A stretch of DNA of 64,000 nt from Halopelagius longus (GTDB taxonomy: Archaea; Halobacteriota; Halobacteria; Halobacteriales; Haloferacaceae), in contig NZ_FNKQ01000002.1 of assembly GCF_900100875.1 (NCBI RefSeq), forward strand, positions 868,001 to 932,000, read 5' to 3'. A model generated the notes under the pieces. That model saw nothing but the letters and a program-made list of their open reading frames with translations, ran no database searches and was not told where the DNA came from. A program made the translations under genes and the position numbers. Of this stretch, positions 16,601 through 24,943 are shown piece by piece (the first letter of the stretch is position 1; each line of letters begins with the position of its first letter).

Positions 16601-16966
16601 ATGGACGAAACGCCGGGACTCTCCGACCAGTACCGGATGGCCAGCCCGTGGCCCCTGTTCGTTGCGCTCGGGATCCCCATCTCCGAGATCGGCATCCTGT
16701 TCGACCTCTTCCCCGTGGCGGTCGGCGGACTGCTCCTCTTCTCCGGAAGCGTCGCCGGGATGTCCCACGAGTCGGGGTACGCGAAGACGCCGTGGCGGGC
16801 GCTGGTCGTCCTCGCGGCGATTCTGCTCGTCGCCGGGGGCGCGGTGGTGTTCGCCGACGTGGGTCTCCTCACCCGCGGGTACGCCATCGCCGCCGCGGGA
16901 GCGATACTCCTCGTCGGCGGCGTCGTCGGCGAGTTGGTCGTCGGCGAGGGGACGGAGCCGTACTGA
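16601..16966 (+). CDS. Cox-cluster membrane protein, 121 aa
   Basis: The protein starts MDETPGLSDQYRMASPWPLFV and has four hydrophobic segments (PLFVALGIPISEIGIL, VAVGGLLLFSGSVAG, LVVLAAILLVAGGAVVF, YAIAAAGAILLVGGVVG). Homologues of this type sit beside cytochrome oxidase genes in haloarchaea and are often just named cox cluster protein. Function is unknown; oxidase assembly or stability is an inference from position. A similar small gene and coxA follow on the same strand within 500 bp. Confidence 0.75.
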   Translation: MDETPGLSDQYRMASPWPLFVALGIPISEIGILFDLFPVAVGGLLLFSGSVAGMSHESGYAKTPWRALVVLAAILLVAGGAVVFADVGLLTRGYAIAAAGAILLVGGVVGELVVGEGTEPY

Positions 16967-17038
16967 AGTACGACGTTCGCACGCGACGACCGGTAGCGAA
17001 CCAACAACCTATTTGATTCCGGCCGAGAAGACACTACC

Positions 17039-17410
17039 ATGGCGAACAAAATCTTCGACAGGGATACGGTGTTGGACCTGACGGTCAACTTCATCCCGTT
17101 GTTCATCATCGTCTTCTTCATCGTCGGGTTCGCGGTGTACCCGGCGTTCGGAACAGACCTCCTCCCGTCCGCGCTTCAGTTCGGCTTGCTCGTCGTCCCC
17201 TTCGTCATGCTGACGGTCCTGACGTACCTCTCGGGGAAGGCCGTCTCCACCGCCGAAAAGACGTCGACCGTCTACCCCGCCGGACAGGCGACCGTCCCGG
17301 GGGTCGAACCCCTCCACGAGTCGGAGCACGAAGCCGAAAACGTCCCGGCGGAGACCGGCGAAGAATCCGGTGCGGTAGACGCCAAATCGGCCGACTCCGA
17401 CGGACAGTAG
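17039..17410 (+). CDS. Cox-cluster membrane protein, 123 aa
   Basis: The protein starts MANKIFDRDTVLDLTVNFIP and has two membrane helices (PLFIIVFFIVGFAVYP, LQFGLLVVPFVMLTVLTYL) followed by a 50-residue acidic, disordered-looking tail. The two-helix start resembles the small subunits that accompany heme-copper oxidases. It lies 60 bp upstream of coxA on the same strand, probably in one transcript. No metal-binding residues are evident. Confidence 0.75.
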   Translation: MANKIFDRDTVLDLTVNFIPLFIIVFFIVGFAVYPAFGTDLLPSALQFGLLVVPFVMLTVLTYLSGKAVSTAEKTSTVYPAGQATVPGVEPLHESEHEAENVPAETGEESGAVDAKSADSDGQ

Positions 17411-17469
17411 CGACCTCGCGTCGACTCATACCCGTACCTTTCATTACCCTCCGTTCCTGAGAAGCACGC

Positions 17470-19239
17470 ATGGAGATCAACGGACAGTTGGCGCTGACGG
17501 TCCTCATGGGGGTCTTCCTCGTGGCCGTCGCCGCGTGGCTCGCGCGGATCGAAAACTGGCGCACCTACACGCCGCTTGCCGGCGGTGGTGGCGCTGGCGG
17601 GTACGGACAGGAGGTCCACCGAGAGAAACCGTCCGGGCTCATCCGGTGGTTGACGACGGTAGACCACAAGGACATCGGCATTCTGTACGGCACGTACGGG
17701 CTCACCGCGTTCGCCGTCGGCGGGTTGATGGTCGTGTTGATGCGGGCCGAACTCGCGGACCCGAACGCGACCCTGATGTCGAACACCTTCTACAACTCGC
17801 TGATGACGAGCCACGGCATCACGATGCTGTTCCTGTTCGGGACGCCGATAATCGCGGCGTTCGCGAACTACTTCATCCCGCTTCTCATCGGTGCCGACGA
17901 CATGGCGTTCCCGCGCATCAACGCCATCGCGTTCTGGCTTCTGCCGCCTGGCGCGCTTCTCATCTGGGCCGGCTTCTTCCCCCTCCCGGAGGTCATTCCG
18001 GCGCAGACGGGCTGGACGATGTACACGCCGCTCTCGGCGGGCGTCGGGAACGGCAATCAGGCCAACGCCGGCGTCGACCTGATGCTCCTCGGACTGCACC
18101 TCACCGGTGTCTCCGCGACGATGGGCGCTATCAACTTCATCGCGACCATCTTCACCGAACGCGCGAAGGAAGTTACGTGGGCGAACCTCGACATCTTCTC
18201 GTGGACGATACTCACCCAGTCGGGGCTCATCCTCTTCGCGTTCCCCCTGCTTGGGAGCGCGCTTCTGATGCTGCTTTTCGACCGTAACTTCGCTACATCG
18301 TTCTTCGTCAACGACGGCGGCGGAGCGATACTCTGGCAGCACATCTTCTGGTTCTTCGGACACCCCGAAGTGTACGTGTTGGTGCTGCCGCCGATGGGCA
18401 TCGTCAGCCTCGTGTTACCGCGCTTCGCGGGCCGTCGGCTGTTCGGGTTCAAGTTCGTCGTCTACTCGACGCTCGCCATCGGCGTCCTCTCGTTCGGCGT
18501 CTGGGCGCACCACATGTTCGCGACGGGCATCGACCCCCGTCTCCGCGCCTCGTTCATGGCCGTCTCGTTGGCCATCGCCATCCCCTCGGCGGTGAAGACG
18601 TTCAACTGGATAACGACGATGTGGAACGGCAACGTTCGACTCACCACGCCGATGCTGTTCTGCATCGGGTTCATCTCCAACTTCATCATCGGCGGCGTCA
18701 CCGGCGTCTTCCTCGCGTCGATTCCGGTCGACCTCGTCCTCCACGACACCTACTACGTCGTGGGTCACTTCCACTACATCGTCATGGGCGCCATCGCCTT
18801 CGCGGGCTTTGCGGGCATCTACTACTGGTTCCCCCTCTACACGGGCCGGATGTACCAGCGCACCCTCGGGAAGGCGCACTTCTGGCTCTCGATGGTCGGG
18901 ACGAACATCACGTTCTTCGCGATGATTCTGCTCGGCTACGGCGGCATGCCGCGTCGCTACGCGACGTACCTCCCGCAGTTCACCGACCTGCACCTGCTTG
19001 CGACCGTCGGAGCGTTCATCCTGCTCGTCGGTCAGATAATCTTCGTCGGTAACATCGCCCAGTCGTGGCTCGAAGGCCCCCGCGTCACGGACGGCGACCC
19101 GTGGAACCTCAAGGAGGAGAACCTCTACACCTCCGAGTGGGACTGGTTCAGCCGAAAGCTCGAAACCGCCATCGCCGACGGCGGCGAGGAAGAGGAGGCC
19201 CTCACCGACGGCGGCCGGCAGTCCGACGCCGACGAGTAA
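17470..19239 (+). CDS. coxA: Heme-copper oxidase subunit I (cytochrome c oxidase)
   Basis: The 589-residue protein has the ligands of a heme-copper oxidase: His115 (SHGITMLFLFGTP) and His435 for the low-spin heme, His433 for the high-spin heme (VVGHFHYIVMG), and His298, His347 and His348 for CuB (FFGHPEVYVL, VWAHHMFATG). Glu300 and Tyr302 in GHPEVY identify a type A1 oxidase with the D-channel glutamate and the cross-linked tyrosine. A ~60-residue N-terminal extension includes an extra membrane helix and a Gly-rich loop. It terminates aerobic respiration in the membrane. Subunits II and III are not in this window, so they are encoded elsewhere. Confidence 0.96.
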   Translation: MEINGQLALTVLMGVFLVAVAAWLARIENWRTYTPLAGGGGAGGYGQEVHREKPSGLIRWLTTVDHKDIGILYGTYGLTAFAVGGLMVVLMRAELADPNATLMSNTFYNSLMTSHGITMLFLFGTPIIAAFANYFIPLLIGADDMAFPRINAIAFWLLPPGALLIWAGFFPLPEVIPAQTGWTMYTPLSAGVGNGNQANAGVDLMLLGLHLTGVSATMGAINFIATIFTERAKEVTWANLDIFSWTILTQSGLILFAFPLLGSALLMLLFDRNFATSFFVNDGGGAILWQHIFWFFGHPEVYVLVLPPMGIVSLVLPRFAGRRLFGFKFVVYSTLAIGVLSFGVWAHHMFATGIDPRLRASFMAVSLAIAIPSAVKTFNWITTMWNGNVRLTTPMLFCIGFISNFIIGGVTGVFLASIPVDLVLHDTYYVVGHFHYIVMGAIAFAGFAGIYYWFPLYTGRMYQRTLGKAHFWLSMVGTNITFFAMILLGYGGMPRRYATYLPQFTDLHLLATVGAFILLVGQIIFVGNIAQSWLEGPRVTDGDPWNLKEENLYTSEWDWFSRKLETAIADGGEEEEALTDGGRQSDADE

Positions 19240-19385
19240 TCGCGGTACTGCGGTTCGGCATTTTCGTTTTCGCGTCCCTGAATCGTCTCCGAGCGCCCTC
19301 GCTGGCGAGAACTGAGAACGTCGAACGGGCGCGTGCGGTCGCGACGCGCCGTGCGTCCGAGGGTGCGGCCCGACGCGGCCGGCGG

Positions 19386-19469
19386 TCAGAACACGAGGAC
19401 GATACCGGTCAGGAACATCAACGCCGCCACCGCGGCGAGAACGATGCCGAGGAGGTCCTTGTCGGACAT
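19386..19469 (-). CDS. 27-residue membrane microprotein in the cox cluster
   Basis: An ATG at 19469 opens a 27-codon frame beginning MSDKDLLGIVLAAVAALMF and ending in a hydrophobic segment before TGA (19386-19388). The composition, an acidic/basic head followed by one perfect membrane helix, is that of a single-pass small membrane protein. It lies convergent to coxA and divergent from the next small cox-cluster gene. Short frames arise by chance, but a clean start, a clean helix and the setting favour a real gene. Confidence 0.6.
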   Translation of the reverse strand: MSDKDLLGIVLAAVAALMFLTGIVLVF

Positions 19470-19559
19470 ACTCGACCGTTAGTGCCGAGGGGCAAAGACT
19501 CGTCGGTGTTCCGACGAGGAGAGCGGAATCCCTAACCCCGACGGGTCGTAGGTTCGAAC

Positions 19560-19835
19560 GTGAGTCAGTCCGTCTCCCAGTCCGACGGTTCGGGCGTCGA
19601 GGGGTCGCGGTTCGTCGGCTACCTCTACGTGATTCTCGTCTGCTTCACCGGCGTCGCCGGGTTCCTCGTCGGCACGTTCGTCGAGAACCTCGAAGCGCCG
19701 CGCTTTCTCTTTCTGATACCGTTGCCGCCGACGCCGTTCGGCTTTGCGGCCTACGGTGCGCTGACTATCGCCGTCGTGTTGGGGATTCCGCTCCTCCTCG
19801 TCGTCTACGTCTCGGAGAACGTCGTCGAGGGGTGA
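19560..19835 (+). CDS. Cox-cluster membrane protein, 91 aa
   Basis: A GTG start at 19560 gives a Ser-rich head (MSQSVSQSDGSGVEG), then two membrane helices (YLYVILVCFTGVAGFLVGTF and ALTIAVVLGIPLLLVVYV). It is one of the short haloarchaeal proteins found near coxA, of unknown function. It is oriented away from the 27-residue microprotein; the two share a 90 bp promoter region. Confidence 0.72.
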   Translation: MSQSVSQSDGSGVEGSRFVGYLYVILVCFTGVAGFLVGTFVENLEAPRFLFLIPLPPTPFGFAAYGALTIAVVLGIPLLLVVYVSENVVEG

Positions 19836-19917
19836 GCGGACGCGTCGGGAGGTGTGACGGCCGAATCCCGCCGCCGTCCCCCAAAGGACTAAGCCGCGCG
19901 ACCATTCATCTGTGCGT

Positions 19918-20310
19918 ATGTATCACGTGGTAGTCGGTGTCGACGACGAGACGGAACGCGCGCTCCGGTGCGCCGAAGAGGTCGTCGGACTCCCCGGCGG
20001 ACCCGAGGAGAAGTCGGTGACGCTCATCCACGCGTTCGTCGACAACCCGAACGGCGCGTCGGCGACGCAGGTGCAGTCGGTTCGCGAGGCGGCGGACTAC
20101 CTCGAAGAGAACGGCATCGAGTACCAAATCGAAGAGTCCAGCGGCGACCCGGCCGACGCCATCGTGACCACCGCCGACCGGGAAGACGCGAACCTCATCC
20201 TCGTCGGCGGGCGAAAGCGGTCGCCCGCGGGGAAGGCGCTGTTCGGGAGCGTCACGCAGTCGGTCATCCTCGGCGCAGAGCGACCGGTGATGGTCACCGG
20301 CGTCGAGTGA
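19918..20310 (+). CDS. Universal stress protein, UspA family
   Basis: The ATG at 19918 gives the family N-terminus MYHVVVGVDDETERAL; 130 residues. The signature region VGGRKRSPAGKALFGSVTQSV is the variant common in haloarchaeal Usp proteins (GG.KRSP.GK..FGS). This is a different subfamily from the two Usp genes at the start of the window, which have GTHGR. It lies 80 bp downstream of the cox-cluster genes but has no known connection with the oxidase. Confidence 0.85.
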   Translation: MYHVVVGVDDETERALRCAEEVVGLPGGPEEKSVTLIHAFVDNPNGASATQVQSVREAADYLEENGIEYQIEESSGDPADAIVTTADREDANLILVGGRKRSPAGKALFGSVTQSVILGAERPVMVTGVE

Positions 20311-20392
20311 GCGGTCGAAGTACGGTGTCGGTTTTTCGGGAGACGTTCGGACCCGGACCGAGCGACGGCGAAAAGAGACGACGGCGACGGGC

Positions 20393-21106
20393 CTAGGCGT
20401 CCGCGCCGAACGCGTCCGCGAATCGGTCGGCGAGCGTTTCGGGGCGGCGGCGTCCCGTCAGCGTCTCCCGCAGTTCGCCGTCGCGGAAGATGAGCACCGC
20501 CGGGGCGCTCTCGACGCCGAACTCGCGACGGAACTCGGGCACCGCCTCGCCGTCCACGCCTGCGGTCGCGACGCCGTCGGGGACCGCATCGAGAATCGCC
20601 GGCAGGTCCTCCTTCATCGCCTCGCAGGGGTCGCAGTAGTTCCGCCAGACGGTCAGCACCGCCTCGGCGTTCGAGTCGAGGAACGACCGGTAGGTCCCGT
20701 CGTCGAGTTCCTCGAACGCCTCGGGGACGGGCGTCCCCGGGCCGAGTCGGACGAGGAGGTTCGCCGCGACGGCGAGGGTCGGCGAGTCGAGTGCGCCGTC
20801 TGCGAACGACCGAACCGACAGGTAGGCCGTCACGTCCGCCCGCGTCACCTCGCCCGAATCGAGCAAAGCGGCCGCCTCCGTCCGGTCTACGCCGAAGAGG
20901 TCGGCCACCGTCGACTCGACGCCGCCGTCGTCCATCCGCGCGTACGTGTCGTGGTAGACGCGCCGGACGTCCTCGAACGCCGAGGTGGTCGAGAGCGACC
21001 CGTCGTCGCCCTCGGTCACCGCGCCGAGTTCGAGGAGTTCGTCGAGGACCGCTTCCGGGTCGGGGAGGCCGCCGTCCGCCGGCGGGGAGTCTGCGCTCAC
21101 TGTCAC
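20393..21106 (-). CDS. Thioredoxin-domain protein with a unique N-terminal region, coupled to an ABC transporter
   Basis: The GTG at 21106 overlaps the TGA of livF by 4 bp (GTGA), so translation is probably coupled; a second GTG at 21100 is an alternative. The 237-residue protein has an N-terminal helical region (~1-130, no recognised family) and a C-terminal thioredoxin fold with WRNYCDPCEAMK (Cys158 and Cys161) and a cis-proline segment SAPAVLIF. The Cys-Asp-Pro-Cys active site is unusual against the common CGPC. There is no signal peptide, so it is cytoplasmic. It is the last gene of the transporter operon; a role in redox control of transport or of the imported compound is only inference. 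Confidence 0.82.
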   Translation of the reverse strand: MTVSADSPPADGGLPDPEAVLDELLELGAVTEGDDGSLSTTSAFEDVRRVYHDTYARMDDGGVESTVADLFGVDRTEAAALLDSGEVTRADVTAYLSVRSFADGALDSPTLAVAANLLVRLGPGTPVPEAFEELDDGTYRSFLDSNAEAVLTVWRNYCDPCEAMKEDLPAILDAVPDGVATAGVDGEAVPEFRREFGVESAPAVLIFRDGELRETLTGRRRPETLADRFADAFGADA

Positions 21107-21846
21107 ACCCCCAGATACCGCTCGCGGGTCTCCTCGTCCTCGCGGAGTTCCTCGGCGCTCCCGTCGAACACGATTCCCCCGTGGTCGATGACGTAGGCGC
21201 GGTCGGCTAGCTGTATCGCCGCCGCGGCGTTCTGTTCGACCAGGAGGATGGTGGTGCCGTCGTCGCTGATGCGACGGACGGCGTCCTCCACGTCCTCGAT
21301 GATCTTGGGCGCGAGGCCCTCGTACGGTTCGTCCAACAGGAGCAGGTCGGTGTTCTGCTTCAACGCCCGCGCGATGGCGAGCATCTGCTGTTCGCCGCCG
21401 GAGAGCGTCCCCGCCCGTTGGGTCCGCCGTTCGTCGAGTCGAGGGAACTGCGCGTACACCTCGTCGGTCGAGAGGCCCTCGTGGCCGACGGACACCGACC
21501 GCCCCCACGTGTTGGACGTGTTTCTGGCCACCTCTGCGAGGTGGAGGTTCTCCGCGACGGTGAGGTTCGGGAAGATGCGCCGTTCCTCGGGCACCAAGGA
21601 GATGCCCCGCCCGGAGACGTCCTCCGCGGCGAGGCCGGTGACGTCCTCGCCTTTGAATCGGACGACGCCGTCGCGCACGTCCGGCGGCGTCGCGCCGGCG
21701 ATAGACCGGAGCGTCGTCGTCTTCCCCGCGCCGTTGCGTCCGAGCAAGGCGCATATCTCGCCCTCCTCGACGGACAGCGAGAGGTCCCGGAGGATGTGGC
21801 TCTCGCCGTAGTAGGCGTCTATCGCCTCCACGTCGAGGAGGCTCAC
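21103..21846 (-). CDS. livF: ABC transporter ATP-binding protein, LivF type
   Basis: I chose the GTG at 21846 (MSLLDVEAIDAYYGESHIL) because GGAGGT lies 7 nt upstream; a GTG at 21855 would overlap that site. The 247-residue protein has Walker A GRNGAGKTT, signature LSGGEQQM, Walker B LLLLDEPYEGLAP and the switch His region VEQNAAAA. LivF-type features are the YG.SHILRD start and the EGLAP stretch. It energises import through LivH/LivM at the cytoplasmic face. It lies 61 bp after livG and overlaps the thioredoxin gene. Confidence 0.92.
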   Translation of the reverse strand: MSLLDVEAIDAYYGESHILRDLSLSVEEGEICALLGRNGAGKTTTLRSIAGATPPDVRDGVVRFKGEDVTGLAAEDVSGRGISLVPEERRIFPNLTVAENLHLAEVARNTSNTWGRSVSVGHEGLSTDEVYAQFPRLDERRTQRAGTLSGGEQQMLAIARALKQNTDLLLLDEPYEGLAPKIIEDVEDAVRRISDDGTTILLVEQNAAAAIQLADRAYVIDHGGIVFDGSAEELREDEETRERYLGV

Positions 21847-21907
21847 GCCGACCACCTCCGGTCGGCGTGGCGCCGCCGTCGAGGGCCGACGGACCGTACG
21901 GCGGGGG

Positions 21908-22675
21908 TCACAGCTCCACCCCCCCGAGGTACGCCTCTTGGACGTCGGGGTTGCCCCGAATCTCGTCGGGCGTGCCCTCGGCGATGACTCGTCCTCGGTT
22001 GAGGACGACGATGCGGTCGGAGATGCTGAAGACGATTTCCATGTCGTGTTCCACGAGGACGAACGTGAGGCCGCGTTCCGCTTTGACCCGTTCGATGAGG
22101 TCTACCGTCGACTGGGTCTCCTCCGGGGACATCCCCGCGGTGGGTTCGTCCATGAGGAGGAGGTCAGGTTCCGCCGCGAGTGCGATGCCGATTTCGAGGC
22201 GGCGCTTGTCGCCGTACGGCAGGTCCACCGCCTCGGTGTCGGCGCGATCCAACAGGCCGACGTCCGCCAGCGTCTCCTCGGCCAGTTCGCGGACCGAAGA
22301 GAGGTCGTTGCGGTGGGTGAGGAAGTTGAGTCCGAACTCGCCGTGTTCAGCGGCGAGGGCGGCAATCTCGGCGTTCTCTCGGACCGTGAGGTCCGGGAAG
22401 ATGGAGGCGGTCTGGAACGACTTCGAGACGCCGCGTTGGACCACCTGATGCGGCTTCAACCCGACGATGGACTCGCCTTTGAACCGGATGTCGCCGTCGG
22501 TCGGGTCGAGTCGGCGCGTGATGAGGTTGATGAGCGTCGACTTCCCTGCGCCGTTCGGGCCGATTATCGAGACGCGCTCGCCCGACTCGACGGACAGGTC
22601 CACGTCGTCGGTGGCCACGAGGCCGCCGAACTCCTTGAGGAGTCCGTCCGTCTCCAACAGCGGAGTTTCGCTCAC
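21908..22675 (-). CDS. livG: ABC transporter ATP-binding protein, LivG type
   Basis: A GTG start at 22675 overlaps the livM stop by 4 bp. The 255-residue protein has Walker A GPNGAGKST, Walker B LLLMDEPTAGMSPEE and the switch VEHDMEIV. The signature motif region reads LPYGDKRRLEIG, the LivG variant of LSGGQ. Characteristic LivG segments are FGGLVATDDVDL and QTASIFPDLTV. It pairs with LivF as the second ATPase of a hydrophobic amino-acid-type (HAAT) importer. Confidence 0.92.
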   Translation of the reverse strand: MSETPLLETDGLLKEFGGLVATDDVDLSVESGERVSIIGPNGAGKSTLINLITRRLDPTDGDIRFKGESIVGLKPHQVVQRGVSKSFQTASIFPDLTVRENAEIAALAAEHGEFGLNFLTHRNDLSSVRELAEETLADVGLLDRADTEAVDLPYGDKRRLEIGIALAAEPDLLLMDEPTAGMSPEETQSTVDLIERVKAERGLTFVLVEHDMEIVFSISDRIVVLNRGRVIAEGTPDEIRGNPDVQEAYLGGVEL

Positions 22676-23859
22676 AGTCGCTCACCTCCGAGTCGGTCGG
22701 AGACGAACGAATAGACGTCGTCGGCGTTGTCGGAGACGAACGCGCGAACGTCGCGTATCGCCCCCCAGATGCCCCGCGGGGCGAACCAGATGACGACGAC
22801 GAACACCAGTCCCAAGAGGAGGTGCCAGTACGTCCCGAAGTCGTCTACGAGGACGATATCCGTGAACGGTATCTGGAGCGTCTGGATGCCGCTGACGATG
22901 TTCTCGACGTAGAGGTAGACGGCCGCGCCGAGAATCGGGCCGAACAGCGACGCGGTGCCGCCGAGGACGGCGATGATGACTATCTCGCCGGATTCGGTCC
23001 AGTACAGCGACTGCAACGGGACGTACGACCCGTGGATGGTGAACAGGCTGCCGGCGATTCCGGCGAACGCGCCGGAGATGACGAACGCCATCAGTTTGTA
23101 GCGCCAGACGTCGAGCCCGACGAACTGCGCGCGCTGTTCGTTCTCGCGGACGGCGCGGAACACCATCCCGTACGGCGAGTTGAGGATGCGGTACGCCGCG
23201 GCGACGGAGAGGACGGTGACGACGCCGACGAACAGGTAGAGCCACGTGCCCATCAGTTCGCCCGCGACGCCCGGCAGTTCGGATTCGAGGCGGAACGTCC
23301 CTAACAGGGGAGCCACCTCGATGCCGGTCAGGCCGTTCTCGCCGTTGGTCCACTCCGAAAGCGGCGCGGTGGCCATGTAGTACACCATCTGCGCGAACGC
23401 CAGCGTCAGGATGCTGAAGTAGATGCCGCCGCGTCGGAGCGACAGGAACCCCAGTAGCCACGCGAACAGCACCGCGAAGACGGTGCCGACGACGACCATC
23501 GCGATGGGGTCCGCCGAGACGCTCTTCGAGAAGATGCCCGCCGCGTAGGCCGCCCCGCCCCAGAACGCCGCGTGTCCGAACGAGAGCAGTCCGGTGTAGC
23601 CGAGCAACAGGTCGAAGCCCACGGCGAAGATGCCCCAGATGAGGATGAGCGTCGCGAGGCTCTGGTAGCCGAGGAGCACGTCGCTGACGAACGGCGCGCG
23701 GGCGAACAGCCACGGGAACACCGCGACGACGATAGCGGTGATTCCGATAACCGTCGCCTCGCGTTCGCGTATCCGCTCCCACCGCGCGAGCAGTCCCGGC
23801 CCCTCGAGGACGGTTCCGCCCTCGCCCGTCGGCGACGGTTCGGCTTCGGAGTCGCTCAC
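22672..23859 (-). CDS. livM: ABC transporter permease, LivM type
   Basis: The GTG at 23859 has GGAGGT 6 nt upstream and overlaps the livH stop by 4 bp (GTGA). The 395-residue protein has a ~45-residue hydrophilic acidic N-terminus and about nine or ten membrane helices. The family segments GFDLLLGYTGLLSFGHAAFW and AVRENEQRAQFVGLD (EAA-like loop contacting the ATPase) are present. It forms the membrane channel with LivH. A long cytoplasmic C-terminal tail ends FVSDRLGGERL. Confidence 0.92.
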   Translation of the reverse strand: MSDSEAEPSPTGEGGTVLEGPGLLARWERIREREATVIGITAIVVAVFPWLFARAPFVSDVLLGYQSLATLILIWGIFAVGFDLLLGYTGLLSFGHAAFWGGAAYAAGIFSKSVSADPIAMVVVGTVFAVLFAWLLGFLSLRRGGIYFSILTLAFAQMVYYMATAPLSEWTNGENGLTGIEVAPLLGTFRLESELPGVAGELMGTWLYLFVGVVTVLSVAAAYRILNSPYGMVFRAVRENEQRAQFVGLDVWRYKLMAFVISGAFAGIAGSLFTIHGSYVPLQSLYWTESGEIVIIAVLGGTASLFGPILGAAVYLYVENIVSGIQTLQIPFTDIVLVDDFGTYWHLLLGLVFVVVIWFAPRGIWGAIRDVRAFVSDNADDVYSFVSDRLGGERL

Positions 23860-24824
23860 GGGGCCACCTCCTCGGTACCGAGGATACCCTGCGGCCGGGT
23901 CAGGAGGACGATGGCCGCGATGGCGTACAGGCCCACCTGCGACCACGCCGGGACGAACGCGACGAGTGCGGCCGTCGTGAGGCCGAACAGGATGCCGCCG
24001 ACGACCGCGCCGGCGATGCTGCCGACGCCGCCGATGACGACGGTGAGAAACGCCGGGACGAGGATGTCCATCCCCACGGTGGGGTTGACGACGTTCAGCG
24101 GTCCACCCACGACGCCGGCGACGCCCGCCAGCGCGGAGCCGATGCCGAAGACGACGAGGTACGGGCGGCTTATCTTGATGCCGAGGAGCCGGACCATCTC
24201 GGCGTCTCTCGTCCCCGCCCTCACCACGAGTCCGAAGTCGGTGTACTCGACGAGGACGTAGACGATGGCGACCAGCACCGCCGTGATGGCGATGACCCAC
24301 AGTCGCCACCGCGGGAAGTTCCCGACGACGGGGAGCGCAACCGGCCCCGAGACGGGGATGCCCGCGAACCCGCCGAACGAGAGGATGCGCGCGGGTTGCT
24401 CGAACGGCAGGCTGTTGCTGCCGAACAGCACGCGGAACAGTTCCTGCAGGACGATGGCGAGGCCGAAGGTGACGAGAATCTGGTCGGTGTCCGGTCGGTC
24501 GTAGAAGGCGCGCGCGACGTAGCGCTCCATCAACAGACCGACGCAGAAGACGATGAGCGGTACCAACAGCAACGCGGCCAGAAAGCCCCACTCCAGCCCG
24601 AGCGTCGAGTAGCCCCACTCCGAGAGCTTCCCGGAGGTGAGGTTCACTTCCAACGCGACGAACAGGCCCGCGTACGTCCCGACGACGTACAGGGCTCCGT
24701 GCGCGAAGTTGACGAACTTGAGCGTACCGAGGATGATGGAGAGGCCGACCGCCAAGAGGACGTATATCGCGCCCTGTTGGAGGCCGTTCAAGAGGATGGT
24801 TACGACGTCGGCGAGGAGGCTCAT
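23856..24824 (-). CDS. livH: ABC transporter permease, LivH type
   Basis: The ATG at 24824 has GGAGGG 6 nt upstream. The 322-residue membrane protein has the LivH landmarks LNGLQQGAIYVLLAVGLSII, KFVNFAHGALYVVGTYAG and RAGTRDAEMVRLLGI. It lies 119 bp downstream of the binding-protein gene and overlaps livM. The LivHMGF set imports branched-chain amino acids in bacteria, but homologous HAAT systems also move urea or short amides, so the substrate is open. Confidence 0.92.
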   Translation of the reverse strand: MSLLADVVTILLNGLQQGAIYVLLAVGLSIILGTLKFVNFAHGALYVVGTYAGLFVALEVNLTSGKLSEWGYSTLGLEWGFLAALLLVPLIVFCVGLLMERYVARAFYDRPDTDQILVTFGLAIVLQELFRVLFGSNSLPFEQPARILSFGGFAGIPVSGPVALPVVGNFPRWRLWVIAITAVLVAIVYVLVEYTDFGLVVRAGTRDAEMVRLLGIKISRPYLVVFGIGSALAGVAGVVGGPLNVVNPTVGMDILVPAFLTVVIGGVGSIAGAVVGGILFGLTTAALVAFVPAWSQVGLYAIAAIVLLTRPQGILGTEEVAP

Positions 24825-24943
24825 CGCTTTCCCTCCGCGGCCCGCCGCGGTATCCGTGCGACACCGTTCGTGTGTAGTTTTAGCATGAGAGTATCGGATG
24901 CGAGTTGTTGTCTAAATATGGTGCGTGTGCGCCGAAGCGCGCG

